Shown piece after piece: positions 8,057 to 16,744 of a DNA stretch of 28,041 nt (within the stretch, counting starts at the first letter, position 1; the number at the start of each line of letters is the position of its first letter). The notes beneath the pieces are model-generated. The model had not been told where the DNA came from and did not search any database. It saw nothing but the letters and a program-made list of their open reading frames with translations. Source of the stretch: FEN-1297 sp964498065 (lineage in GTDB: Bacteria; Bacteroidota; Ignavibacteria; Ignavibacteriales; Ignavibacteriaceae). A program made the position numbers and the translations under genes. The stretch lies in contig CAZCFZ010000050.1 of the NCBI GenBank assembly GCA_964498065.1, positions 1 to 28,041 on the forward strand. The letters are read 5' to 3'.

Positions 8057-9268
8057 ATGAGAACAATTAGTTTGCAAAATCTATTATTAAATTTTTTGGG
8101 AGAAAAGACTTCAATAAAAATAAAATATCCCGGCAAATCTTTAGGAAAGGTTATACTTACAATTTTCTTGCTTGTATTTGTAACTGCAAATAGCTCCTTT
8201 ACACAACAAAAACCTTTGCTTACTCTTAAACAAGCATTCAAAGGCGATTTTCTTATGGGAGCAGCAATGAATATGTTCCAATTTTCCGGGAGAGATACGT
8301 TAGGCGCAGAAATAGTGAAGGAACAATTTAATTCCATTTCACCTGAGAACGTTCTAAAATGGGAAAGGGTTCATCCTGAACCCGGGAAATATAATTTCGG
8401 ACCAAGTGATCAATATGTGGAGTTCGGAATGAACAACAATATGTTTATAATAGGTCATAATCTCGTATGGCACCATCAAACACCAAGATGGGTTTTTGAA
8501 GATAAAGACGGTAAGCCGCTTGATCGGGCAGAGTTATTAAAACGAATGCATGATCATATACAAACAGTAGTTGGTAGATATAAAGGAAAAATAAAAGGAT
8601 GGGATGTAGTTAATGAAGCTCTTAATGACAACGGTACTTTAAGACATTCGGAGTGGTTCAAAATTATTGGACCCGACTTTATTGAGAAAGCTTTTCAATA
8701 TGCGCATGAAGCCGATCCCAAAGCAGAATTATATTATAACGATTATTCTATGGGGAATAAATTGAAACGTGAAGGAGCAATAAAAATATATAAGGATTTA
8801 AGAGCAAAGGGAATTCCAATTACAGCTATAGGTGCTCAAATGCATCTTAAGCTGGGTTTATTCGATTCTTTAAATATCGATTCAATGTTTGCCGATTTTA
8901 AAAATAACGGTATTAAGGTTATGGTTACCGAACTTGATATTGATGTGCTGCCTATGCCGAGCAGAAATATGGGTGCAAATGTAGGATTAAATTTTCAACG
9001 AACCTCAAAGCTTAATCCTTATAAAAACGCTCTTCCGGATTCTGTAAACCAGAAGCTTGCGGATGCCTATCAAACGCTATTTAAAATATTTTTAAAGTAT
9101 AAAGATGAAATAAAACGCGTTACTTTTTGGGGTGTTAGAAACGGTGATTCGTGGCTTAATAATTGGCCGGTGTTCGGAAGAACCAATTATCCGCTGCTTT
9201 TTAATCGAAACGGAAAACCCAATTTATCTTTTTACAAAGTAATAAAAGATGCTGCTGCAAATAAATAA
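8057..9268 (+). CDS. GH10 endo-1,4-beta-xylanase, exported
   Basis: 403 residues. A hydrophobic segment at about 30-45 (VILTIFLLVFVTANSSF) is the signal peptide, after an unusually long 29-residue basic N-region; no better in-frame start is apparent. The GH10 barrel shows FLMGAAMNMFQF, IGHNLVWHHQTPRWVF, the acid/base Glu187 in WDVVNEALND and the nucleophile Glu292 in VMVTELDIDVLP, 105 residues apart, followed by VTFWGVRNGDSWL. These retaining enzymes cut internal beta-1,4 links of xylan and tolerate (methyl)glucuronate side groups. A single catalytic domain with no binding module. Followed by GH115 after 24 bases, tying backbone cleavage to uronate removal. Confidence 0.95.
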   Translation: MRTISLQNLLLNFLGEKTSIKIKYPGKSLGKVILTIFLLVFVTANSSFTQQKPLLTLKQAFKGDFLMGAAMNMFQFSGRDTLGAEIVKEQFNSISPENVLKWERVHPEPGKYNFGPSDQYVEFGMNNNMFIIGHNLVWHHQTPRWVFEDKDGKPLDRAELLKRMHDHIQTVVGRYKGKIKGWDVVNEALNDNGTLRHSEWFKIIGPDFIEKAFQYAHEADPKAELYYNDYSMGNKLKREGAIKIYKDLRAKGIPITAIGAQMHLKLGLFDSLNIDSMFADFKNNGIKVMVTELDIDVLPMPSRNMGANVGLNFQRTSKLNPYKNALPDSVNQKLADAYQTLFKIFLKYKDEIKRVTFWGVRNGDSWLNNWPVFGRTNYPLLFNRNGKPNLSFYKVIKDAAANK

Positions 9269-9292
9269 AAACTTTAAAGACTATGTGATATT

Positions 9293-12200
9293 ATGATTTA
9301 TCCTATTGAAAATATTTTAAAGCTATTACAAAAATCGGTAGGTAACTTATTCTATCCTTTGATAATCTTTTTGATGTTATCGGTATTATATCCCCAGAAG
9401 CTTTTTCCTAAAAATAAAATTTTCAATACAAACAATAAAAATTCTTACATTACTTTTAAAGGAACGAACAGCGATTTTATACTTTCCGAATCAGGCAAGT
9501 CGGCACCGCTTTGTGTAAGCTCAAAGGATTATTCCGGGATTAGACTTATACTGGAAAAATATTTTCGCAATGACATTAGAAAAGTAACCGGTACAAAACC
9601 GGAAGTTTATATCGACAAGATTCCGCAAACTAAGGATATTGTCATTATAGGTACGATTGGTAAAAGTTCATTAATAGATGAACTCATTGCAAAGAAAAAA
9701 ATAGATGTAGACGGAATCAAAGGTAAATGGGAAACATTTTTGATCCAACCTATTGTCAATCCATTACCAGGCGTTAATCATGCTTTAATTGTTGCGGGAA
9801 GTGACAAGCGCGGTACGATATACGGTATGTTTGATATTTCCGAAAAGATTGGCGTATCACCGTGGTATTGGTGGGCAGATGTTCCTGTAAAGCATCACAA
9901 AAATATTTATGTACTTCCGGGCAAATATTCGGATGGAACACCTTCGGTAAAATACAGAGGAATCTTCTTAAACGATGAATGGCCCGATTTAACTAACTGG
10001 GTTCAATATAAATACGGATTTGTGAAGCCAAGTAAGAATCCGCCAATACCGGAGGGTGTTGCAAATTACGGACATGAATTTTATGAGCACATATTCGAGC
10101 TGCTTCTCCGTTTAAAAGCCAACTACCTCTGGCCGGCAATGTGGAATAATGCGTTTAACGAAGACGACAGTCTCAATCCTAAGCTTGCAAATGAATACGG
10201 CATAGTTATGGGAACTTCACACCAGGAACCAATGCTTCGTGCGCAGAAAGAATGGGACAGGAGATACTTAAAAACACTCGGACACTGGAACTTTGCTAAG
10301 TATCCCGATACTCTAATTGATTTCTGGCGTAAAGGAATAAAGCGTAACAGAAATTATGAAAGTATTATCACAATCGGGTTACGAGGTGCTAACGATACAC
10401 CTATGGGTAATGGAGGCTTAAGTTCAGATACGGCGCTCTTGGGAAAAATTATTCGGATTCAGGAAAATATATTGGCTCAGGAAATGAATCCGGATGTTGC
10501 AAAAATACCGCAGCTCTGGTGTCCTTACAAAGAGGTATTGGGATATTATAATGCAGGATTCCGAGTGCCGGATTATGTTACGGTGCTTTGGACAGATGAT
10601 AACTGGGGAAACCTGCGCCGCCTGCCGGATGCAGTGGAAAGACAACGCAGCGGCGGTGCCGGTATTTATTATCATTTTGATTACCACGGAGGTCCTAGAA
10701 ATTACCAATGGGTTAATACTAATCCGCTTCCTAAAATTTGGGATCAAATGTCTCTTGCGAAAAAGTACGGAGCAAATAGAATATGGATAGTTAACGTCGG
10801 CCATTTAAAAGGTTACGAGCTTCCGATTTCTTATTTCATGAATTTAGCTTGGAACACTCACCGCTGGACGAACGATAACATGGAAGAATTCACCCGCATG
10901 TGGGCTCGGCAACAATTCGGAGAAAAATATTCCAAACAGATTGCGGACATCCTTACAAAATATGCTGCATACAACGGCCGTATCAAGCCTGAACTTTTAA
11001 ATCCGAAAACTTACAGTGTTGTCAATTATAATGAATGGGATCGTGTTGTATCGGATTTTAAAACCATTACTGATGAAGCAGAAAAAATTTATAAGACAAT
11101 GCCGGAAAGCGATCGCGATGCCTTTTTTGAACTGGTTCTGCTTCCGACAAAAGCTTCTTACATATTAAACGATATGTATTATGCGGCAGCACAGAATAAT
11201 TTGTATGCCAAACAAGGTCGTACAAGTACAAATGATATGTTCGAGAAGACGCATTCCTTATTTAAAAAAGACACAAGTCTGATGAATTATTTCAACAATA
11301 AATTCGCCGATGCAAAATGGAAACATTTTATGGATCAGCCTTTCATCGGATACACAAGCTGGAATCAGCCTTTTAAAAATAATCTGGATGCTATTCAGCT
11401 TTCGAAAATTAACATTCCGGATTCGGCGCTGATGGGAATTGCTGTTGACGGATCTGAAAATGCATGGCCGGGATCGAAAGGCGAGCCGTCTCTTCCTGGT
11501 TTTAATCCGTTCAACGGACAAAAACATTATATTGATGTATTCAATAAGGGAAAAATTTCTTTCAATTATACTGCAACTGCAAATAAACCCTGGATAAAAA
11601 TTTCTTCTATCGAAGGAAAAGTAAATAAACAAACAAGACTTTGGATCAGCATAAACTGGAAGGATGTTCCGAAGGGAACTTCCGTCGGTTTAGTAACGGT
11701 TAAAGGGGCGAACGAAAAAGTAGCAGTTAAAGTGAATGTATCAAATCCTGAAGTTGTTACGACTAAGACGCTTAAAGGATTTATGGAAGATGACGGATAT
11801 GTTTCGATAGAATCTAATAATTATAGCAATCGTTCGGAAGAAGGAAAATACCGCTGGATTAATATTCAGAATTACGGCAATACCTTTTCAGGAATGAGAG
11901 CATCTGCGCCGCCAGATGCGCCGTCTGCCGTACCGGGTAAGAATTCACCGTACCTGGAATATAAAATGTTTCTTTCCGATACCGGCAGAGTAGACGTTGA
12001 AGGGATCTTCAGCCCAACATTAAACTTTATGCCCGGACGCGGACTTAAGTATGCTGTTTCATTTGATGATATGGCCCCAAAGATTGTAACTCTGGTTCCG
12101 AAAGATTATGTTGCCGGTTCGGGGGCGGACTGGGCAAAGTCCGTTATAGAGAATTCCCGAAGGAGTTCTTCTTCTTTTACAATTGACAAGCCGGGTTATC

Positions 12201-12325
12201 ATACACTTAAAATCTGGATGGTAAGTCCGGGAGTTATTCTTGAGAAGATTATTGTGAATTGCGGAGGGCTTAGGCAAAGTTACCTCGGTCCACCGGAGAG
12301 TTTTCATAAGCACGTTAAAAATTAA
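9293..12325 (+). CDS. GH115 xylan alpha-1,2-glucuronidase, exported
   Basis: 1010 residues with an N-terminal signal segment (LFYPLIIFLMLSVLYP, about residues 19-34). The family pattern is clear: SPWYWWADVPV at about 190, YRGIFLNDEWPDLTNW at about 222, YGHEFYEHIFELLLRLKANY and LWPAMWNNAFNEDD at about 258-291, GTSHQEPM at about 307, then an alpha-helical region. An Ig-like stretch near 760-830 and the conserved GH115 C-terminal domain (YVSIES, RWINIQNYG) follow. GH115 enzymes cleave glucuronate and 4-O-methylglucuronate from internal as well as terminal xylose units of xylan, so this gene is the expected source of 4-O-methylglucuronate for the rest of the locus. It is 24 bases downstream of GH10. 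Confidence 0.93.
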   Translation: MIYPIENILKLLQKSVGNLFYPLIIFLMLSVLYPQKLFPKNKIFNTNNKNSYITFKGTNSDFILSESGKSAPLCVSSKDYSGIRLILEKYFRNDIRKVTGTKPEVYIDKIPQTKDIVIIGTIGKSSLIDELIAKKKIDVDGIKGKWETFLIQPIVNPLPGVNHALIVAGSDKRGTIYGMFDISEKIGVSPWYWWADVPVKHHKNIYVLPGKYSDGTPSVKYRGIFLNDEWPDLTNWVQYKYGFVKPSKNPPIPEGVANYGHEFYEHIFELLLRLKANYLWPAMWNNAFNEDDSLNPKLANEYGIVMGTSHQEPMLRAQKEWDRRYLKTLGHWNFAKYPDTLIDFWRKGIKRNRNYESIITIGLRGANDTPMGNGGLSSDTALLGKIIRIQENILAQEMNPDVAKIPQLWCPYKEVLGYYNAGFRVPDYVTVLWTDDNWGNLRRLPDAVERQRSGGAGIYYHFDYHGGPRNYQWVNTNPLPKIWDQMSLAKKYGANRIWIVNVGHLKGYELPISYFMNLAWNTHRWTNDNMEEFTRMWARQQFGEKYSKQIADILTKYAAYNGRIKPELLNPKTYSVVNYNEWDRVVSDFKTITDEAEKIYKTMPESDRDAFFELVLLPTKASYILNDMYYAAAQNNLYAKQGRTSTNDMFEKTHSLFKKDTSLMNYFNNKFADAKWKHFMDQPFIGYTSWNQPFKNNLDAIQLSKINIPDSALMGIAVDGSENAWPGSKGEPSLPGFNPFNGQKHYIDVFNKGKISFNYTATANKPWIKISSIEGKVNKQTRLWISINWKDVPKGTSVGLVTVKGANEKVAVKVNVSNPEVVTTKTLKGFMEDDGYVSIESNNYSNRSEEGKYRWINIQNYGNTFSGMRASAPPDAPSAVPGKNSPYLEYKMFLSDTGRVDVEGIFSPTLNFMPGRGLKYAVSFDDMAPKIVTLVPKDYVAGSGADWAKSVIENSRRSSSSFTIDKPGYHTLKIWMVSPGVILEKIIVNCGGLRQSYLGPPESFHKHVKN

Positions 12326-12413
12326 GAGAAAAATTTTTAAATGAAAATAATTTTAAAGGTCAAGTTTATATACGACATTCCTCTTCTTAATAACTGGAAA
12401 CGGAGAGTTGCAA

Positions 12414-14156
12414 ATGAGTAGATTGTTTACTCCTTTTTTATCTCTTATTTTTATACTCTCCGTTTCACTTGGCCATTCGTTTGGTAAAGATAGTATACAA
12501 AATAAAAATAATAAAACTCCTGAATTTTCAAATCCGATTTTGTCCGGCTTTTATCCGGACCCCAGTGTTTGCAGGGTAGGCGATAATTATTATTTGGTAA
12601 ATTCTACATTTGCTTACTTTCCGGGAATTACAATATTTCAGAGTAAAGATCTTGTTAACTGGAAATTAATTGGCTATGCTCTGGATAGACCGGAACAGCT
12701 GGATTTAGACAGCGCCGGTGTCTCGAGAGGACTATTCGCACCTGCAATAAGGTACCATAAAGGAATTTTTTATATTACCTGCACATTGGTTGATAAAGGC
12801 GGCAACTTTGTCGTAACTGCGAAAAATCCTTCCGGTCCGTGGTCAAATCCGGTCTGGCTTCCTGTAGATGGAATTGATCCTTCTTTGTTTTTTGATGGAG
12901 ATAATGCTTATTTAATTTATAACAGCATTCCTCCTAACAACAAACCGTTGTATGAGGGTCACCGGACAATTAGGATGCGTGAGTTTGATATCAACAATCT
13001 TAAAGTAAAAAATGATGAAAAAATCCTTGTAAACGGCGGAACAGACATCAGCAAAAAGCCGGTGTGGATTGAAGGACCACATATTTTTAAAAAAGATAAT
13101 TTCTATTATTTGATAGACGCCGAAGGGGGAACTGCTGAAAATCATTCCGAAGTTGTTTTTAGAAGTAAGAATATTTGGGGTCCGTATGTTTCATATAAAA
13201 ATAATCCGATTCTCACACAGAGAAATTTGAATCCGGAACGGAAGAATCCGATTACGTGTACAGGTCATGCGGATTTTGTAGAAACACCGGAGGGAAACTG
13301 GTGGGCTGTATTTTTAGGATGCAGACCATATCCTCCATATAAAGAAGATTATTTTAATACCGGCAGGGAAACTTTTTTAGCGCCCGTTAAATGGATAAAC
13401 GGTTCCGACGGACTATGGCCGATAATTAATCCTGGTAATAAATTAGTTCAGTACCACTATCCTTATCCTCTTAAACCAAATAAAGAAAACGGAGGAATTA
13501 CATACAGCGGCAATATCACTTATAAAGATGATTTTACCTCAAGCAAGTTAAATATCAATTGGATGTTTCTAAGAACACTTCGTAATAAGTGGTATAGCCT
13601 TTCGGATAGGAAAGGATTTCTTGCAATGAAGCTGAGACCGGAAACCTGCAGCGGAAATATGAACCCAAGTTTTATTGCACACCGTCAGGAGAATTTAAAT
13701 TGCTCGGCAAGTACATCAATTAGTTTTTCACCTAAAGCGGCAAATGAAAAAGCCGGGTTATTGATTTTTCAGAATGAGACTCATTTTTATTTTTTGTGTA
13801 AATCACTTGAAGGGAACATTCCGGTAATTCAGCTTTACAAATCGGGAAAGAATGCCTTATCAAATCAGATGGAATTATTAGCATCGCAGAAATTGACTGA
13901 CGATCAAAATAAAAAGGAATTAAATATTAAAATCGAAGCAGACGGCGGTACTTATTCATTTTTTTATTCATTTAAACCCGGACAATGGACATTGCTTAAA
14001 AATAAAGTTGACGGAAAATTCTTAAGTACTAAAGTTGCAGGAGGATTTGTAGGATGTATGTTTGCGTTATATTCCACTTCACTTGGAAAACCAAGTTCTA
14101 ACATAGCTTATTTCGATTGGTTTAAATACAAAGGCGATGATAAAATTTATAAATAA
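12414..14156 (+). CDS. GH43 family beta-xylosidase / alpha-L-arabinofuranosidase, exported
   Basis: 580 residues from ATG 12414, which has GGAGAG ending 6 bases upstream; the in-frame TTG at 12408 overlaps that ribosome site and is rejected. Signal peptide: MSRLFTPFLSLIFILSVSLG. The five-bladed propeller carries the expected three acids: Asp49 (GFYPDPSV, base), Asp155 (DGIDPSLF, pKa modulator) and Glu220 (WIEGPHIF, acid). A C-terminal beta-sandwich of the GH43_C2 type starts near residue 370 (DDFTSSKLNINWMFLR). This two-domain arrangement is common in beta-xylosidases, which favours terminal xylose release, but arabinofuranosidase activity is possible. The signal peptide implies periplasmic trimming of oligosaccharides, in contrast with the cytoplasmic GH3. 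Confidence 0.9.
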   Translation: MSRLFTPFLSLIFILSVSLGHSFGKDSIQNKNNKTPEFSNPILSGFYPDPSVCRVGDNYYLVNSTFAYFPGITIFQSKDLVNWKLIGYALDRPEQLDLDSAGVSRGLFAPAIRYHKGIFYITCTLVDKGGNFVVTAKNPSGPWSNPVWLPVDGIDPSLFFDGDNAYLIYNSIPPNNKPLYEGHRTIRMREFDINNLKVKNDEKILVNGGTDISKKPVWIEGPHIFKKDNFYYLIDAEGGTAENHSEVVFRSKNIWGPYVSYKNNPILTQRNLNPERKNPITCTGHADFVETPEGNWWAVFLGCRPYPPYKEDYFNTGRETFLAPVKWINGSDGLWPIINPGNKLVQYHYPYPLKPNKENGGITYSGNITYKDDFTSSKLNINWMFLRTLRNKWYSLSDRKGFLAMKLRPETCSGNMNPSFIAHRQENLNCSASTSISFSPKAANEKAGLLIFQNETHFYFLCKSLEGNIPVIQLYKSGKNALSNQMELLASQKLTDDQNKKELNIKIEADGGTYSFFYSFKPGQWTLLKNKVDGKFLSTKVAGGFVGCMFALYSTSLGKPSSNIAYFDWFKYKGDDKIYK

Positions 14157-14275
14157 TGCCTTTTACGGAATATAATATGAAACATTTTAATAAAGTAAAA
14201 AATCTTTAATGTCACTATTGAACTCTATTATCTTGGTTTCACAATCATACTATTCTTATTATAAATGATTATTAT

Positions 14276-14944
14276 ATGGATAATATTGTTGAAAAAATAG
14301 GAATTTGCATTGAGCGCGGTAAGGTAAATAAATCATCACCTTATCCGGGAGATATGAAGGATCAGGAAGGTGCAGATGAATTAGCTAAAGCAGCTTTGGA
14401 ATCTTCAGTAACTCCCGAAGAAATTTTAAAGGCATGTAACGACGGTATGCAGCGTATCGGAGAAAAGTTCAGCCGGAATGAAGTATTTGTGCCTGAGCTT
14501 TTAATGTCTGCCAAGGCGATGAATGCTGTTATGGCGCATCTGAAACCGTTTTTCCAAACAGGTAAAGTGAAGGCAAAAGGAAAATTTGTTATTGGAACGG
14601 TTGCAGGCGATTTGCATGACATTGGTAAAAATCTTGTTGCAATGGTTGTGGAAGGCAACGGCTGGGAAATTACAGATCTCGGTGCGGATGTAAAACCGGC
14701 AAAATTTATTTCGGCAGTTAAGGAGAATCCCGGCTGTATCGTTGGTTTAAGTGCCTTGCTTACTACAACTATGATTAATATGTCCAATACAGTTAAAGAA
14801 ATTAAAGCTGCATGTCCGGAAACTGTAATTATTGTCGGCGGAGCTCCATTATCTGCCAAAGCCGCAAAAGAAATGGGTGTCGACGGTTATGCACCGGATC
14901 CGCAAGGTGCGGTTAATTTTCTTGATAATGTATTAAAAAAATAG
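14276..14944 (+). CDS. Corrinoid protein (methyltransferase cognate, MtbC/MtmC-like)
   Basis: 222 residues. An N-terminal helical cap (about 25-100, ILKACNDGMQRIGEKFSRNEVFVPELLMSAKAM) precedes the B12-binding Rossmann domain. The B12 signature is complete: DLHDIG with Asp112, His114 (lower cobalt ligand, base-off/His-on) and Gly117; Ser159 and Leu161 in SAL; and Gly188-Gly189 in VVGGAP-like VGGAP. Such proteins shuttle a methyl group on cobalt between two methyltransferases. The two partners are encoded just downstream: a UroD-like methyltransferase and a homocysteine S-methyltransferase. The equivalent of the third module of MetH as a separate protein. It lies 119 bases after GH43; only weak promoter-like elements are seen in that gap, and it is too short for a full cobalamin riboswitch. 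Confidence 0.93.
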   Translation: MDNIVEKIGICIERGKVNKSSPYPGDMKDQEGADELAKAALESSVTPEEILKACNDGMQRIGEKFSRNEVFVPELLMSAKAMNAVMAHLKPFFQTGKVKAKGKFVIGTVAGDLHDIGKNLVAMVVEGNGWEITDLGADVKPAKFISAVKENPGCIVGLSALLTTTMINMSNTVKEIKAACPETVIIVGGAPLSAKAAKEMGVDGYAPDPQGAVNFLDNVLKK

Positions 14945-14996
14945 ATTGAACGTGAGTTGTATTTTGTTTATTAATTAAAGCATAATTTATGTTAGC

Positions 14997-15041
14997 ATGA
15001 TTGCATCTTTAAATTCTGATATGCCGCCATCATGCAATCAT
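14997..15041 (+). repeat. Inverted repeat between corrinoid-protein and homocysteine methyltransferase genes
   Basis: ATGATTGCAT (14997-15006) and ATGCAATCAT (15032-15041) form a perfect 10-pair stem around a 25-base loop in the 139-base gap. No T-run follows. It could be an mRNA-processing stem that raises the amount of corrinoid protein relative to the enzymes, or an operator. Confidence 0.5.
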
Positions 15042-15083
15042 AAGGTTCATAAAGAGTTCATTCATAAAAAAAGATTATAATAA

Positions 15084-15968
15084 ATGCTTTCTATTATTGA
15101 ATCATTAAAAGCCGGAAAAGCCTTAGTCTCCGACGGTGCATGGGGAACTTTTCTTCATCAGAAAGGTTTGCAGCCCGGTGAATGCCCGGAACTTTGGAAT
15201 GTTACTCGCAGACAAGATGTCTTTTCAATTGCAAAAAGCTATATAGATTCTGGTGCGGATATTATTCTAACTAACAGCTTCGGAGGAAGCCCTGCTAAGC
15301 TTGCACACTACGGTCTCGAAAAACGTACGGCCGAACTGAATAAAGCCGCAGCATCAATATCAAGAGAAGCCGCCGGAAACGGCCATCTCGTGCTCGGTTC
15401 TATCGGTCCGACAGGAATTATTTTAATGATGGGAGAAGTTTCAGAGGAATCTTTGTATGAAGGATTTTTCATTCAGGCAAAAGCCCTTAAAGAAGGAGGC
15501 GCAGACGCAATTTGCATAGAAACTATGTCTGCCGTTGATGAAGCTTGTTTAGCAATTCGTGCAGCCAGAGAGGCAGCAGGGCTGGAAATTGTTTGCACCT
15601 TTACATTTGAAAAGACTTTGTCGGGAGAATATAAAACCATGATGGGAACATCACCGCAGCAAATGGTAAATGCGGTAAAAGAAGCCGGAGCTGATATTAT
15701 CGGAGCAAACTGCGGCAATGGTTTTGACCAGATGATTGATATCGTTTCTCAAATTAGAGCTGTTGATTCATCAACTCCGGTTCTAATTCACGCAAACGCC
15801 GGCAAACCTATCATTGAAAACGGGCAAACTATCTTTCCGGAGACGCCTGAATTGATGGCATCAAAAGTTGAACAATTAGTAAGCTGCGGTGCAAATATTA
15901 TAGGAGGTTGCTGCGGAACAACGCCGGCTCATATAAGTGCTATTGCAAAAAAGATAAGAGAACTGTGA
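15084..15968 (+). CDS. Homocysteine S-methyltransferase (MetH N-terminal-module type)
   Basis: 294 residues forming one homocysteine-binding barrel (VSDGAWGTFLHQKGL at the start, ILTNSFGG near 65). The zinc site that activates homocysteine is intact: Cys210 in GANCGNG and Cys276-Cys277 in GGCCGTTPAHI. It matches the first module of cobalamin-dependent methionine synthase but lacks the folate, B12 and activation modules; the B12 module is the gene before it and the activation module the gene after it. The reaction expected is methyl-cobalt corrinoid plus homocysteine giving methionine and Co(I) corrinoid. No folate-binding module is present in the cluster, so the methyl group likely comes from elsewhere, plausibly through the UroD-like enzyme. 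Its stop codon overlaps the next start (ATGA). Confidence 0.9.
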   Translation: MLSIIESLKAGKALVSDGAWGTFLHQKGLQPGECPELWNVTRRQDVFSIAKSYIDSGADIILTNSFGGSPAKLAHYGLEKRTAELNKAAASISREAAGNGHLVLGSIGPTGIILMMGEVSEESLYEGFFIQAKALKEGGADAICIETMSAVDEACLAIRAAREAAGLEIVCTFTFEKTLSGEYKTMMGTSPQQMVNAVKEAGADIIGANCGNGFDQMIDIVSQIRAVDSSTPVLIHANAGKPIIENGQTIFPETPELMASKVEQLVSCGANIIGGCCGTTPAHISAIAKKIREL

Positions 15969-16699
15969 TGGAAATTATTTCTTCAAATTTTGATCCTTTA
16001 AAAGAAATTTATGAAGTAAGAATAAATTTTAGCGATTTTATTGTCAGCAGGGAAGAAGTTGAACTAACTCTCGGTTATCAGAAAGGTAAAATACCGGATC
16101 ATTTTTCCGGAATTATAGATAACGTTTTCTCCGAGCTTCATGAACGCTGTGAAATAAGAGGAGGTTATAGATTACTTGATGTGAAAAAATCATCGGGACA
16201 GGGTTTATTTATCGAAAATTATTATTTAAATCTTCATAAGATAGTTGCTTCTCAACTAAAAAAATCTGAAAAAGCCGCAGTATTCATTTGTACAATCGGA
16301 TCTACAATGGAGAATTGGGCAAAAGAAATGTACAAACGAGGTGATTTTACAACATCATACATTATTGATACTATTGCATCGGTTACGGTAGAATGCGCAG
16401 TTGATCTTTTACATGATTTTATTGCAAACCAAATGCTGCTTAGGCAAATGAAAATTACAAATAGATATAGCCCGGGATATTGCAACTGGGATGTTTCCGA
16501 ACAGCACAAACTTTTCTCACTTTTCCCGGAGAATATTTTCGGCGTTAGGCTTACTGAGTCCGCGCTAATGCTGCCGGTTAAATCGGTGAGCGGTATTATT
16601 GGCGTGGGAAAGGATGTTAAGTATACTAAATATGATTGCGACAGATGCGGAGTTAAAGACTGTACATATAGAGCAAAGCGTTTGACTGAAGTAATTTGA
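15968..16699 (+). CDS. MetH activation-domain-like corrinoid reactivation protein
   Basis: 243 residues from ATG 15968, which overlaps the TGA of the previous gene; the frame is open 60 bases further upstream but only inside the homocysteine methyltransferase gene. It resembles the C-terminal SAM-binding activation domain of MetH and the stand-alone version known from Thermotoga: RYSPGYCNW (Arg166-Tyr171) corresponds to the SAM-binding RxxPGY motif, and ESALMLPVKSVSGIIG follows. MetH's domain uses SAM and an electron donor to rescue accidentally oxidised Co(II). Here the likely client is the corrinoid protein at 14276. The C-terminus carries Cys224, Cys227 and Cys232 (CX2CX4C), absent from classical MetH, which may bind a metal or Fe-S cluster. 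Soluble, cytoplasmic. Confidence 0.85.
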   Translation: MEIISSNFDPLKEIYEVRINFSDFIVSREEVELTLGYQKGKIPDHFSGIIDNVFSELHERCEIRGGYRLLDVKKSSGQGLFIENYYLNLHKIVASQLKKSEKAAVFICTIGSTMENWAKEMYKRGDFTTSYIIDTIASVTVECAVDLLHDFIANQMLLRQMKITNRYSPGYCNWDVSEQHKLFSLFPENIFGVRLTESALMLPVKSVSGIIGVGKDVKYTKYDCDRCGVKDCTYRAKRLTEVI

Positions 16700-16744
16700 T
16701 ACAACATTGTAAAAATATTTTAAACTTTTTTTTGAGTATAAAAA

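Noticed and set aside
14233..14262. Internal promoter TTGGTT-18-TATTAT before the corrinoid-protein gene
   Set aside because: Poor -35 box and a start site nearly at the ATG; easily explained by AT-rich base composition.
14157..14275. Cobalamin riboswitch in front of the corrinoid-protein gene
   Set aside because: The 119-base gap is too short for a typical cobalamin riboswitch and I see no B12-box-like segment.
14362..14859. Long open frames opposite the real genes (here and at 16252-16707, 17311-17712, 23572-23907 and others)
   Set aside because: They lie antisense or in shifted frames within genes with clear family motifs and have no recognisable protein features of their own.
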